Part shown: positions 40,681 to 50,299 of the stretch, piece by piece | Layout of the letters: each line of letters begins with the position of its first letter | Numbering within the stretch: position 1 is the first letter of the stretch | Assembly: GCF_052857255.1 (NCBI RefSeq) | Contig: NC_135505.1 | Location: forward strand, 54,672,792 to 54,736,791 | Reading direction: 5' to 3' | Origin: Amblyomma americanum | Lineage: Eukaryota; Arthropoda; Arachnida; Ixodida; Ixodidae | Length of the DNA: 64,000 nucleotides | Program-made: the position numbers and the translations under genes | The notes under the pieces: model-generated | Database searches by the model: none | Told to the model about the DNA's origin: nothing | The model's input: the letters and a program-made list of their open reading frames with translations, nothing else

Positions 40681-41571
40681 ATGCTGGCATTAGGAAGCGT
40701 CATTCCGACGTTTACGGGAGATAAGACAGGGGTTCCAATCTGCGATTTCTTTTCCATGCTAGAAGAAATTGGGAAAATGGGGGGATGGTCCGATGCTCAA
40801 ATGCTGGGAATGGCGAGGTGTAAGATGGCAGGAGCTGCTCATGATTTTGCCTGGCGAGACGAAAAAGTAAAATCCACAAAATCATTTGCGGAATTTAAGA
40901 AGCTCGCGTTTGAGCATTTCGACACTGAACCACGTCACGTGCGGGTACAGAGGTTCCGTGACGCCGGACAGATGGTAGGGGAGGACGTGCGAACATTTGC
41001 GTCGCGGCTTCAGCGCCTAGCACGCGATACGTTAAGCAGGGAGGAGGAAGGAGACCAGCTAAGGAAGAAATACGCGGAGGATCTACTTAAAGAGGAAATG
41101 ACCGCTTTGTTCGTGGCTGGTCTGCAAGACCCCGTGCGCCGGTTCGTGCTCTCGCGCAAGCCGAGCAATTTCGACCAAGCCGTGGAGGCCGCATTGGATG
41201 AGGAACAAAATGAGGCGTTAACGACAGCCGCAGCGAGAGTACGCGTCATAGAGAGAGCGGTGCTCAACCCTGAGGTTGCTCTCTTGACAGAGCGGTTAGA
41301 TCGCTTAGAATAGCTGCTATCTCAGCAGGTAGAATGCCAGGTTGAAGCGCGCGCTCAACAGCGCCCATTCGCTGGAAACCGGAGACCGCCACAAAGCTAC
41401 AGGCGCGGTATGCGAGATTTTGAAGAAATCGTATGCTTCGCTTGCCAGGGTCGCGGACACATCGCCAGGTTCTGCCAAAACGTGCGCCGTGGGGAGCCAC
41501 AAAGAGAAGCAGGCGAGACACGCCCTAAGCAAGCCTACAGCGGGGCTCCAGATACCGAGTCAAAAAACTAG
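40681..41571 (+). CDS. gag: gag of gypsy element 2, with an in-frame TAG
   Basis: The frame from ATG 40681 runs to TAG at 41569-41571 and has one internal TAG at 41311-41313 (after codon 210). The first part resembles a retrotransposon Gag domain: FFSMLEEIGKMGGWSD, AAHDFAWRDE and FAEFKKLAFEHF, then a helical stretch (AVEAALDEEQNEALTTAAA). The part beyond the TAG contains the zinc knuckle CFACQGRGHIARFC (C-X2-C-X4-H-X4-C) near codon 260. Without readthrough, the product would lack nucleocapsid and could not reach the pol frameshift site. A single C-to-T change in a glutamine codon would explain the stop; deliberate readthrough is the alternative. Confidence 0.85.
41562..41568 (+). promoter_or_regulatory. 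-1 frameshift site A AAA AAC
   Basis: The heptamer AAAAAAC in the gag phase (TCA AAA AAC TAG) is a canonical -1 slippery sequence placed right on the gag stop. The pol frame is open from here. A downstream stem is plausible in the GC-rich CCTCCCCAGCCTGAGGAG region, where CCTC and GAGG could pair. Confidence 0.8.
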
Positions 41572-41621
41572 TTAGTCCTCCCCAGCCTGAGGAGCGTGGG
41601 GAGGGAGCAGTAGATGATGAG

Positions 41622-44600
41622 GTGGTGGTAGTTTGTGTGGCCGACGAGGCATGCCCTGTTGTGCGTTGCAAGTTAAATGGTTGTTGTATGGAATTGTTGA
41701 TAGATACGGGGTCAAAGGTGACATTGCTTAAGGAGAGCAGTTTTAACACGCTTCGAAGGAAGGGGGACCGCGAGGTGTTGGAAGCGTCTGGTGGTATGAC
41801 AACCAAATTTGTAGGCATAACGGGGGATCCTCTTGGCATAAGTGGACTCTACAGGTTACACTTCTCTCTCGGCGGAATTGCATTGGAGCACCCCTGCTAC
41901 GTATGCCCGGACACAGTGTCTCTGCCAAACGGAGTGTCAGGTATATTAGGGCAGGATTTTTTGAGAAAAGGGAAGGTAGTAGTCTCATTCTCTGAGGAAG
42001 AGGTTAATGCGGGCGGCTCAAAAGTTCCGTTTTTGAACAGGAGAGGGGCTGAGATTCGCATTACCGATATTGACACCCGTCAAACAGTGGGATCATTGGA
42101 GAAGGTATATTCGCGGGTTGCCGTCCGGCTGGTCGAGGAGGCGATCGTCCTTCCTTGGTCGGAGCACATTTTGTACGCGTTTGTGCCTTCAGATGTAGAG
42201 AGCGGCGCCGTGGGAGTGCTTGAGCCGGTCGACTCTCTCAGCAATGGCCTGAAGGCAGCCGCGTGCCTCGTGACAGTTAATGACGCCCACAGAGTGCCCC
42301 TACGGGTGGTTAACTGTAGCCAGCAGCCACTGAGCCTTCCCAAGAACAAAACATTGGCTTTCTTCACCTCTGCGATAGAGCAACGTGAGCCCACCGATAC
42401 GGTACTCGCCACTGTAGAGCATGCTAGTTCTTCGGCTGCTCCAAAGGTGTCGTTCGATCTTTCTCACGTAAAATCCAGGGAGAGGGAGGCTCTGGCTGGT
42501 TTGCTGAACGACTACTCAGAGGTATTCGCCGCGTCCAACCTGGATTTGGGCTGCTGTGGCGTTATAAAGCACAGGATAGAAACCGGCACTTCATCGCCCG
42601 TTTACCAGCGTGCGTACAGGATTCCTTACTCCCAACGTGAGGAGATGGAGCGGCAGGTGCAGGACCTGATTGATCGCGGCATTGTCGAACACTCAAAGTC
42701 ACCCTGGGGAGCACCAGCACTATTGGTGGAAAAGCCAGATGGCTCGTATCGATTGGTAGTGGACTACCGCAAACTAAATGCCGTAACTCGCATCGATCCA
42801 TACCCCATCCCCAATATACAGGAGACGCTTTCTCAGCTGGGCTCTGCCAGGTACTTCACGGTAGTGGACATGGCGGCGGGATTCTGGCAGATAGCAATGG
42901 ATCCGGCAGATACCGAGAAAACGGCATTCAACACGCCCTCAGGGCACTATGAATGGAAAATAATGCCGATGGGTCTGGCCAACAGCCCTGCTGTCTGGCA
43001 GAGAACCGCTGATGTTATCCTGGCAGGTCTTCTGGGGAGGCTGTGCTTCGTGTATATGGATGACATTATCATATACAGTGACAGTTTTGATAACCATTTG
43101 CGCGATATTGAGCAGGTTTTGGTGCGACTAAGAGCAGCGGGTCTCAAGCTGAAGCCCTCTAAGTGCCAATTCCTCAAAAACGAGGTGAAATACCTCGGGC
43201 ACGTTGTTTCAGCTGACGGCGTGCGACCGGACCCTGAGAAACTAAGGTGTGTCTCGGATTTTCCATCCCCGACTAGCGTCCGCCAGGTCCGGCAGTTTCT
43301 CGGCCTGATCGGTTACTACCGAAGGCACATAGAGGAGTTCGCCAAGCTCGCTAAGCCGCTCACCGCCTTAACAGCCAAAAATGTCGCCTTTCGCTGGGAC
43401 GAAAACGCGGAGAATGCTTTTGGGGCCCTGAAAAGGAAGCTAATGAGTGCACCGCTGTTGCGCCACCCGGATTTTAATTTGCCCTTCGTTATGGCCACAG
43501 ATGCGTCAAAGTTCGCAGTGGGTGCCGTGCTATCTCAGGTTATCGAGGGCAAAGAACATCCCGTTGCTTTTGCTAGCCGACAGCTGAGCCCCACAGAGCA
43601 AAAGTACGGAGCTACGGAAAGGGAGTGCCTCGCCGTTGTCTGGGCAGTAAAGCACTTCAGATGCTACCTTTACGGCCGCAAATTCAAGCTAGTCACAGAC
43701 TGCCATCCTCTGAAATGGGTGACGAGTGTCAGGGACCCGAGCTCGCGACTCGCTAGATGGAATCTACACCTGCAGGAATACTGCTTTGAAGTTGAGCACA
43801 AGTCAGGAAAGACACATCTGAATGCTGATGCACTCAGCCGCACAGCTGCCGTGGCAGCTATAGATGAGTTTGTCCCCGTAGTCGACCCCGCCGAATTACG
43901 CACAGAGCAGTGCAAAGATCCGGACCTGAAGCGAATAATCGAAAGCTTAGAGGACGCACCGTCTCACCCCGAACAGCTAGGTTATTTCATTGGCAAAGAC
44001 GGCACCCTGTGTCGGCGCACGAGGCCAACCAGGAAAGGGAGACCAGAGAAAACCGCTTGGGAGAGAGTCGTCATACCTCGGTCGTGGACAGAAAGGGTTC
44101 TTCGCGCGTTTCACGATGCGCCATGCGCCGGTCATTTTGGCGTAGCGAAGACACGCAGGCGTGTGGAGCGTTTGTACTTTTGGAGTGGCATGCGACAGGA
44201 TGTTAGAGACTACTGTGCGAAGTGTCATTCCTGTCTCGAAAGAAAAACACCCAAGGGACGAAGACCAGCTCCAATTCAGCCGTTCCCTGAGGTTTCGGCT
44301 CCCTTCGAGCGGACAGGTATGGATATAATGGGCCCATTGCCCACGACCACTTCCGGAAACAAGTACATTTTAGTATTTGTCGACCACCTTTCAAAATACG
44401 CGGGAGCGGTAGCACTCCCAGATCAGAAGGCAGACACGGTTGCAAGAGCATTTGTCGAACAGATCGTGCTCCGACATGGACCCCCGAGGCAACTCTTGAC
44501 AGATCGGGGAACGGACTTCGTGTCGCAGCTAATTAGGAGAGTTTGCGAGCTGCTTAAGATCGCTAAGAAGCAGACAACACCGTACCATCCGGCTTGCAAC

Positions 44601-45458
44601 GGCGCGGTGGAGCGACTGAACCAAACCGTGGCCGGGTTCCTGTCGCATTTTGTTTCGCGCGACCAGCGGGACTGGGACTTGTGGCTCCCGTATGCAATGT
44701 TTGCCTACAATTCCGCAGCACACGAGAGCACGGGCGAATCGCCATTCTTTCTTCTCTACGGCCGAGACCCGGACCAGCCTAGTGAAGTGCCAGAGGGCCC
44801 CCGTCGTGTCCCATACGCTTCACTGGACGACTATAAGGTTGAGCTAGAATCGCGCTTGCAAGTGGCGAGGGACATCGCAAAGGAGTCCTTAAAGAAAGCG
44901 GCGAAGCGCAGGAAGGAGGTGCACGATCGCAGTGCTAGAGACGCGCCGTTTAATGTGGGGGACAGCGTGTACATTGAAAACTGCCAAAGGCAGATTGGGC
45001 TAGCTCGTAAGTTCCAGACGAAGTGGAGAGGACCGTGCGAGGTTGTCGAGAAGCTTTCTCCGGTAAACTTCAGAGTCCGAGACGTAAACCGGCGCTTGAT
45101 AAGGATACACGCAAATCGCCTCAAGTCGGCACCGGTTCAGTATTCACGAAATGAGGAAAGGGAAAGCGCGGATTTTGATGGGGACAGAAGTGAAGCGGAG
45201 CGCGCAGATAGTTCGCAAGAAACGCCCTCTCCTGCATTTGTTCGGCAGGCGCCAGAGGTGACGGCCAGAATGCCACCGGATTTACTTCATGCATTGCTAG
45301 AAGAAGAAGCGCGCGAGGTTGCCGCGCAGATAACGCCAGGAGAGGCTCCTGCCACGAGCCCTCGCGAGTCCCAAAGCAGACAAAGGGTCACAGACTTACT
45401 TAGTATGACTCATGAAGGCCGATATCCGCTGCGAAATCGGAAAGCTAAGTCGGACTAA
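41622..45458 (+). CDS. pol: pol of gypsy element 2 (protease, RT, RNase H, integrase)
   Basis: The pol frame is open from the slippery site at 41568; there is no in-frame ATG near the start, so it is most likely made as Gag-Pol. Counting from 41622 there are 1278 codons. Protease: IDTGS at about 27-31. RT: KPDGSYRLVVDYRKLN, TVVDMAAGFWQI and the catalytic YMDD at 478-481. RNase H: TDASKFAVGAVL at about 627. Integrase: HHCC finger from about 831 (GHFGVAK...CAKCHSC), catalytic D in GMDIMGPLP (about 901), D in LTDRGTDFV (about 960) and E in GAVERLNQ (about 997), then a GPF-like module WRGPCEVVEKLSPVNF. No stops and all expected catalytic residues are present. A charged C-terminal tail of about 110 residues follows. 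Confidence 0.96.
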   Translation: MVVVCVADEACPVVRCKLNGCCMELLIDTGSKVTLLKESSFNTLRRKGDREVLEASGGMTTKFVGITGDPLGISGLYRLHFSLGGIALEHPCYVCPDTVSLPNGVSGILGQDFLRKGKVVVSFSEEEVNAGGSKVPFLNRRGAEIRITDIDTRQTVGSLEKVYSRVAVRLVEEAIVLPWSEHILYAFVPSDVESGAVGVLEPVDSLSNGLKAAACLVTVNDAHRVPLRVVNCSQQPLSLPKNKTLAFFTSAIEQREPTDTVLATVEHASSSAAPKVSFDLSHVKSREREALAGLLNDYSEVFAASNLDLGCCGVIKHRIETGTSSPVYQRAYRIPYSQREEMERQVQDLIDRGIVEHSKSPWGAPALLVEKPDGSYRLVVDYRKLNAVTRIDPYPIPNIQETLSQLGSARYFTVVDMAAGFWQIAMDPADTEKTAFNTPSGHYEWKIMPMGLANSPAVWQRTADVILAGLLGRLCFVYMDDIIIYSDSFDNHLRDIEQVLVRLRAAGLKLKPSKCQFLKNEVKYLGHVVSADGVRPDPEKLRCVSDFPSPTSVRQVRQFLGLIGYYRRHIEEFAKLAKPLTALTAKNVAFRWDENAENAFGALKRKLMSAPLLRHPDFNLPFVMATDASKFAVGAVLSQVIEGKEHPVAFASRQLSPTEQKYGATERECLAVVWAVKHFRCYLYGRKFKLVTDCHPLKWVTSVRDPSSRLARWNLHLQEYCFEVEHKSGKTHLNADALSRTAAVAAIDEFVPVVDPAELRTEQCKDPDLKRIIESLEDAPSHPEQLGYFIGKDGTLCRRTRPTRKGRPEKTAWERVVIPRSWTERVLRAFHDAPCAGHFGVAKTRRRVERLYFWSGMRQDVRDYCAKCHSCLERKTPKGRRPAPIQPFPEVSAPFERTGMDIMGPLPTTTSGNKYILVFVDHLSKYAGAVALPDQKADTVARAFVEQIVLRHGPPRQLLTDRGTDFVSQLIRRVCELLKIAKKQTTPYHPACNGAVERLNQTVAGFLSHFVSRDQRDWDLWLPYAMFAYNSAAHESTGESPFFLLYGRDPDQPSEVPEGPRRVPYASLDDYKVELESRLQVARDIAKESLKKAAKRRKEVHDRSARDAPFNVGDSVYIENCQRQIGLARKFQTKWRGPCEVVEKLSPVNFRVRDVNRRLIRIHANRLKSAPVQYSRNEERESADFDGDRSEAERADSSQETPSPAFVRQAPEVTARMPPDLLHALLEEEAREVAAQITPGEAPATSPRESQSRQRVTDLLSMTHEGRYPLRNRKAKSD

Positions 45459-45951
45459 TGGTGTAAACAGAGCGGAGTTTTGAACTGGTTAGAATTGTGT
45501 AATGCCACAGCTCATAACATTGCTATGTGCTTATGTGTTAAGTTATCGGAGTTGGTAGTTAAACCTTTCTGTCATTAAGTAACACCTTCACAGGAGAGCA
45601 TGCGGAGCGCATGCAGAACCTGCGCTACTTCCTTTCGTTATCTATATTTTTGTCTGTGCCGTGATCGTGGTAGAAGTGGGAGCTCCTTTGTAACTGTGGT
45701 AAATTTATTTCGTCCAGTTTGGACTAGAAAGGAGAGGCTTGGGTGCTGAGTTTCATGTTTATCTGTAAAAGAAGATCAGTGCTGCCCCTGGAGACGCCAG
45801 TATTGACAGCGGAGGCATATGGTGTTGTGCAGTGGTGTTGAGTGCAGCGAAAAGCGTTTTGTCGGACGCACTGTGCGAGGCGATTCAGAAAGACAAGGGG
45901 AGCTGCGTGGACTCAAATGTTCGGAGAACATTCTTCTGGAGGGTGAGCGAG
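45459..45951 (+). other. 3' untranslated region and polypurine stretch of gypsy element 2
   Basis: About 490 bp without an ORF. A purine-rich stretch, GGAGGGTGAGCGAG, abuts the 3' LTR and probably primes plus-strand synthesis. Confidence 0.65.
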
Positions 45952-47001
45952 TGTGACATTCCGTGTATGCTACGAGGATCCACGTTCGACGGCGCGGCGT
46001 AGACGGAGACCCGTGACAGCGGCATCATCAATTACCCAGCCATGCTCTTTGAGTGACGACCAGAAAAACCGGACCCGCCGCCGCCCCGGGGAAACAGGCT
46101 TTATCCTCCCCAATTTCCGGGCCACTGGGACAACATTCTTTCCCTCCCCCCCCCCCCTTTGTCGTGGGCTATCGCCGGGAAGGCACCCACAGCTTCCCAG
46201 AAGGGCCGTGACGGACACCTGTCATGGCGGACAGGCAAGACTCGCCAAGAATGTGGAAAGACAGGCGCTAGTGAATTAGCTCCGAAGAGAGAGCCTGTGT
46301 ATACTCTCACTTGAGAGAGAGTGGTGGCGTTTTTGTTGTTTATTTAGTTTGTATTGTTAACAGACTCTGGGTTCGAGGCTAAGCCCCACCCAAGGGGTGG
46401 TCCCCATCTCGCATGTTATTTTGGATTGGAGAATTGATGCTTTGGGCGGGCCACTGAAAATGACCGCCCTTAGTCCTTTGTTAATCAAGTGCTTAAAAGC
46501 GCATGTAAACGGATGCAGTCCAGTCTGAGCTGGGGCTCCATGCTTAGCATGTAATGTGATGCTACTTAGGCACTAACCTGCCCGGTCGATGAGTAAAGTA
46601 GTGCAAAGTTTGTTCTGTTGTAAAATTATGCTCTGCTGTCATCATCTACAAGCTCGCCTCCTGTTCATCTTCCAAGCCGAACGACACTAGAGGAAGGGAT
46701 TGTGAACCATCCTCGAAGAAACGGAAGAAGAACGCTCAGGACGACATCGTTCGCCAAGAGGGCCTTCAGCGCCGAAGCCCGACGGCGTGCAGCTTCTGCC
46801 AGCAACCGCTCGAGCCCAACTCCGGAGCCACTCCATCGCCCCCATGAAGTCGTCGGCACGTAAGCTCGGACGCCCCAGCCTCTGATGTATAACCTTAATC
46901 ATGTGTAATTATTGAATATACCTGTTTGTTTAAACTGAGCCATACGGTGTCTCTTTGCCTCTCCGTCCCGTGTGGACCTGCGCATTATGGGGGTCATCAC
47001 A
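45952..47001 (+). repeat. 3' LTR (1050 bp) of gypsy element 2
   Basis: Matches 39426-40476 except for one substitution and one C fewer in the C run (12 instead of 13). Confidence 0.95.
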
Positions 47002-47139
47002 ATAACTTTTCACTCTTCACTCATCAAGCTTGGCATAGTGGTTACATTCTGTCCCCTCCATCTGACGCTGTCAATTGTTTTCCGCTTACTTGATTAGTTG
47101 CCGCGCTACTTGTGGAAGACAACGTTACACCGGATGCGC

Positions 47140-47610
47140 GGGTATGAGCCAATGAAGGCTTTCGCCTTAAAAGAATGAAGTCAGAGACAAGTACCGTATT
47201 TACCTCATCGCCTTACAAGGCGAGAATAGGTGCAGCAAAACCTCCGAGGAGTAAGGTATGACCTCAAGGAAACGAAAGGGAAAGTCTAATGAAAAAGGCG
47301 TTGGTCGCAGAGTTCAACCGCGGGATATTGCAATGAAAGGAAAACGTTCTGCAAAGCGATCAACGGCAACAAATGTGAATGGGATTGCGTCGTGTGCAAA
47401 TAATTATGAGCAGCAGAGCGCCTCGTTCTGTGTGGATCCAATGCACGATATGTGACGAGTGGGCTCACGAAGTGTGCGCAGGGCCCCACGGATTGTACTT
47501 CAAGTGCTCCGAGTGCAAGAACAGACGTTTTTTGGTTATGACAAAATGTCTCCTTTTGCCCCATGTGTCGGGGCAAAATGAGACAAATAGCTCTTTTTAT
47601 GATTGATGAA
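47140..47610 (+). pseudogene. pogo/Tigger-like transposase, C-terminal part with PHD-like finger
   Basis: Starts with a region read as TSSPYKARIGAA (about 47200), resembling the C-terminal linker of pogo-type transposases, passes through a basic, frameshifted stretch, then VWIQCTICDEWAHEVCAG and YFKCSECKNRR (about 47430-47525): a C-X2-C ... WxHxxC ... CxxC pattern typical of a PHD/zinc finger ending many arthropod pogo-like transposases. It shares strand and order with the N-terminal piece at 28921-29520 and lies just inside the right inverted terminus. Only fragments are open. Confidence 0.62.
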
Positions 47611-47746
47611 TATCCATAGTTGTGATGTTGCAAGGTTCCTTAGATTTGCTGACCGCTTACCTAAGAAGCCAACAAAGCCTCCTGTGCAACGTTTTCGGCT
47701 TCTGGAATAAAAGAGTAAAAACAGTGTGGGACTTTGCAAATTTGTG

Positions 47747-47772
47747 TCTCGTTTTACCTCGCCCTAGCCTAC
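47747..47772 (-). repeat. right terminal inverted repeat of the pogo-like element
   Basis: The reverse strand reads GTAGGCTAGGGCGAGGTAAA then ACGAGACA, matching the left terminus at 28421. It is followed by TA and then apparently non-element sequence. Confidence 0.65.
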
Positions 47773-47819
47773 TATGTCGTTGTTTGTGTAGTTGTCTGTC
47801 GTAGTCGGCGGGTAAAGGG

Positions 47820-48180
47820 TGGGTGCGCTTCCATGGTAGCCATTTGGAGGGAGGTTACCATAGAATAAGTAGGGTATCGGGAGAGCGGCAAAAAGCCCAG
47901 CCGGACTTCGGTTACCCAAGAAAGATGAGGGTATGGGCGAAAGCGCAAGCAGGAGCAACAGGTCGGCGCTTGGCATGGACACTATCTGGAGCGTGGTTAC
48001 CCTGGAATGACGACAGAGAGTTATCATGGACGTTGGCATTATGGCGAGAGCGTAGGAAGATTTAACCGTAGAATGCTTGCGACGGTAACTGCATGGAGGA
48101 TGATTACCCTGGGAGGGAAGGAATGGCGAGGCTGTGAGAAGGCCCAACTCGTACGTGGTTATCATAAGAAACAACCATAA
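47820..48180. repeat. cluster of GGTTACC/GGTTATC-like motifs
   Basis: Repeated short motifs: GGTTACCATAGAA (47853), GGTTACCCAAG (47910), GGTTACCCTGGAA (47995), AGTTATCATGG (48019), GATTACCCTGGG (48102) and GGTTATCATAAG (48157), plus ATGGTAGCCAT (47834). Spacing is irregular, 24-85 bp. They resemble half-sites of an RFX X-box (GTTRCC...), but could be a degraded minisatellite. No gene is supported here, despite a 136-codon minus-strand open frame. Confidence 0.4.
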
Positions 48181-48230
48181 GGTATATTAAACCCCTTATA
48201 TCCCCTTCAGCCACCAATTATGTCTGCTGA

Positions 48231-48789
48231 AATTTTTTTTTCTAAATCACGATAACTGGATCAAGCAGAAGAGATGTCCAAAAAATTTAGGCAAAATACT
48301 TTTACTTGAGCATGTTTCATTCCCGTCCACGTATGTCGACCTAGCGCCTCAAAGCTGCTATACGAACGTAAACACTGCAGCATTTGCTAGTATTTTCTAA
48401 CTGATCGTTAGACATAAATAAGTCTTTAATTGTGAGAAAATGGGCTTCAAAAAATGTATTCTTTAGTAAATGACTTATGAAACAGATAAAAACAGTGGTT
48501 CTGTGCCGACACACATAGGAATATTCGACATTTCTGGCACCGAAAAGCGATCCATACTTCCAGGGCATTAGGGTATTCCTGCAATATTTGTTAAAGTGAT
48601 TGAATGTCTCTAGCAGAAGCAAAAATGGTGATGTCCGCATACACAACACTTTGATGTCACCCTGAATTGGTATGTTCCGCATAAGTATGTTAAAAAAAAA
48701 GGAGACAGAAACAATTCCTGAGGCGCACTTCTGGCCTTTGAAAAGGTTTCTGAAGTAAATCAACAGTGAGAACAGAATAAGCTGCTATT
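48231..48789. other. no gene recognised
   Basis: AT-rich sequence after the 3' end (minus strand) of a LINE ORF1 remnant. A 140-codon minus-strand frame exists but shows no endonuclease or RT motif I recognise. Confidence 0.4.
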
Positions 48790-49900
48790 TTTAGATATTC
48801 CTGCTATCAGTTTTATGAGGATTACTGGAGGAACCTTTCTTGCGTTTGTTGCTTGGGATGGCTGACTTCGACGGAGAAGAAGGAGCTCGGCGCTTCTGGG
48901 AAGGATTTACTATATCGACGTCTGTAGTGCAAGCGGTAGAAAGGCTGGTATTCCCGGCACCACGTACAGGCACAGACGAGGACGCAGCAGGAACAGAACC
49001 GAGAGGAGATACGCCGGAGAGGCTATGCGATGGATTAGTTGATGGAACGGAATACCAACAGTTGAATGAGCAAACTGACTTGAAATGACCTGCGATAGAG
49101 CTTCACTGAAGGTAGTACACATAGGTTCCACTTGCAAGCGCCTTCCCGACAGCTGACACATAATTTGTCAGCAACGCCTCTACCTCAGACATAAATTACC
49201 TAGATAGACCCGCGTGGGAATGCCTACTCCGGTCTAATAGTGCATAAGCATCGGCTCTAGAGCACCTTCTAGGCTGAATGATGTCCAGAACATTCGGCTC
49301 ATCTGAACGTGTTGGACAGCAAAGATCATCAGCCGGATAAACACCGCCACAGAGGCTGCAAATGGCACTCTCAGATGTTCAGAGCTCGGAGGAATGGTTC
49401 TCCCCGCATAGTCGACAACGCGTCGCAGAGTTGCAAGCTTTGCTGTTATGACCAAAGCGCCAGCAATTACTGCATTGCAAAGGACCAGGACGTAGCGGGT
49501 GGACTCAGTACACTATGGATCAAACCTTAAGCTCAGACGGGCAAGACAATCCTGCAACTGTTGCGATCACAGACTCTGTTGGCACACGTGAGCCATTAGC
49601 ATATCTGCTACAGCGGTAAACATTTAACACGCCAATGCCGGCATCCTGAAAGTCGCCAAGGAGTTCCTGAGGAGAGGTCGATGGGTCCACGCCACGTATA
49701 ATACCTTTTGAACATGCGAGTTACTCTGGAATGAAAGGCATAACTGGAAATGATGTAAAGAATGTGCAGTGCAGCTACTCCGACACACACTGCAAATCAG
49801 AGGATAGGCACAGAATACCCCTAAAGCCGAAAGGGCGCACTTCAGATTTCCAGGTGGCGGCAGGTAACAGCGTAACACCTGCTCCTGAATCATTTTAGAA
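48790..49900 (-). pseudogene. LINE ORF1 (gag-like, zinc knuckles), reversed and frameshifted
   Basis: Read on the minus strand. From about 49620, VYRCSRYANGSRVPTESV leads through VAGLSCPSELKV into LQCSNCWRFGHNSKAC (about 49450-49500), a C-X2-C-X4-H-X4-C knuckle, followed by a second knuckle CRLCGENHSSEL and a third, CSLCG. Then comes DIIQPRRCSRADAYALL and a Ser/Pro/Lys-rich tail ending KKGSSSNPHKTDSRNI at 48794. This is the nucleic-acid-binding ORF1 protein of a Jockey/I-type LINE. Several frame changes and stops kill it. Sequence to about 50300 is probably its 5' part but is too decayed to call. Confidence 0.65.
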
Positions 49901-50299
49901 TTTTTCAATTTTAGGGCCCAGTCTTCAATGCTGTCTTCAATTCAATGGAAAGAATGCAAGGGCAAACTTTGGGCCGGCAAGCAAGTGAACCGGAGAGCCG
50001 CACCCCCACACGTGGAAGCGAAAGACATTGCTCGAGGCCTCAGGGGACATTACACCTAGCTATTGGTACAGCAATACAAAAAAAAACTGAGCAGAAGTAC
50101 AACACCTGGATCGGCCTCACCGTAGAAGGAAAAAGAGGGAGTCCAGCGGAGGCAACAGCGGAGGCAACAGGGCTCATGGCGCTGTTCTTTCGACCGATCG
50201 ACCGAGGTGAAGAGTGCAGTAATTTAGGTAACGAAGTCATTTCACGAGTGAGTGAGTGGCTGCGAAAATGCAGGGAAAGTTTCCCTAATGCGCGTTGAA

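Larger units (their letters stand above)
39426..47001 (+). mobile_element. Ty3/gypsy LTR retrotransposon, second copy, near-identical LTRs
   Basis: A 7576-bp element beginning TGTGACATTCC and ending GTCATCACA. The LTRs are 1051 and 1050 bp and differ, by eye, at one base (T at 40175, A at the matching 46700) and by one C in a long C run. Order: 5' LTR, primer-binding site, gag, pol, UTR, polypurine stretch, 3' LTR; no envelope. Flanks are ATAG on the left and ATAA on the right, so a 4-bp target duplication is only 3/4 conserved. Its LTR length, pol and leader are unlike element 1, so it is a different gypsy family. Confidence 0.95.
28421..47772 (+). mobile_element. pogo/Tigger-like DNA transposon, ends preserved, interior filled by later insertions
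   Basis: The left terminus reads GTAGGTAGGGCGCGGTAAAC and the right terminus, on the reverse strand, reads GTAGGCTAGGGCGAGGTAAA; both are flanked on the outside by TA (28419-28420 and 47773-47774). TA duplication is the hallmark of the Tc1/mariner/pogo superfamily. A transposase start with a psq-type helix-turn-helix lies 500 bp inside the left end, and a transposase end with a PHD-like finger lies about 160-600 bp inside the right end, on the same strand and in the right order. About 17 kb of other elements lies between. The central catalytic part, after the first aspartate, was not found, so the copy is dead. Two unrelated copies meeting by chance is the alternative. Confidence 0.6.

Noticed and set aside
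47764..48174. 136-codon minus-strand open frame
   Set aside because: Overlaps the GGTTACC motif cluster and the transposon terminus; no domain and repetitive, low-complexity translation.
49945..50298. 117-codon plus-strand open frame
   Set aside because: Lies antisense to the 5' part of a decayed LINE ORF1; no recognisable motif.
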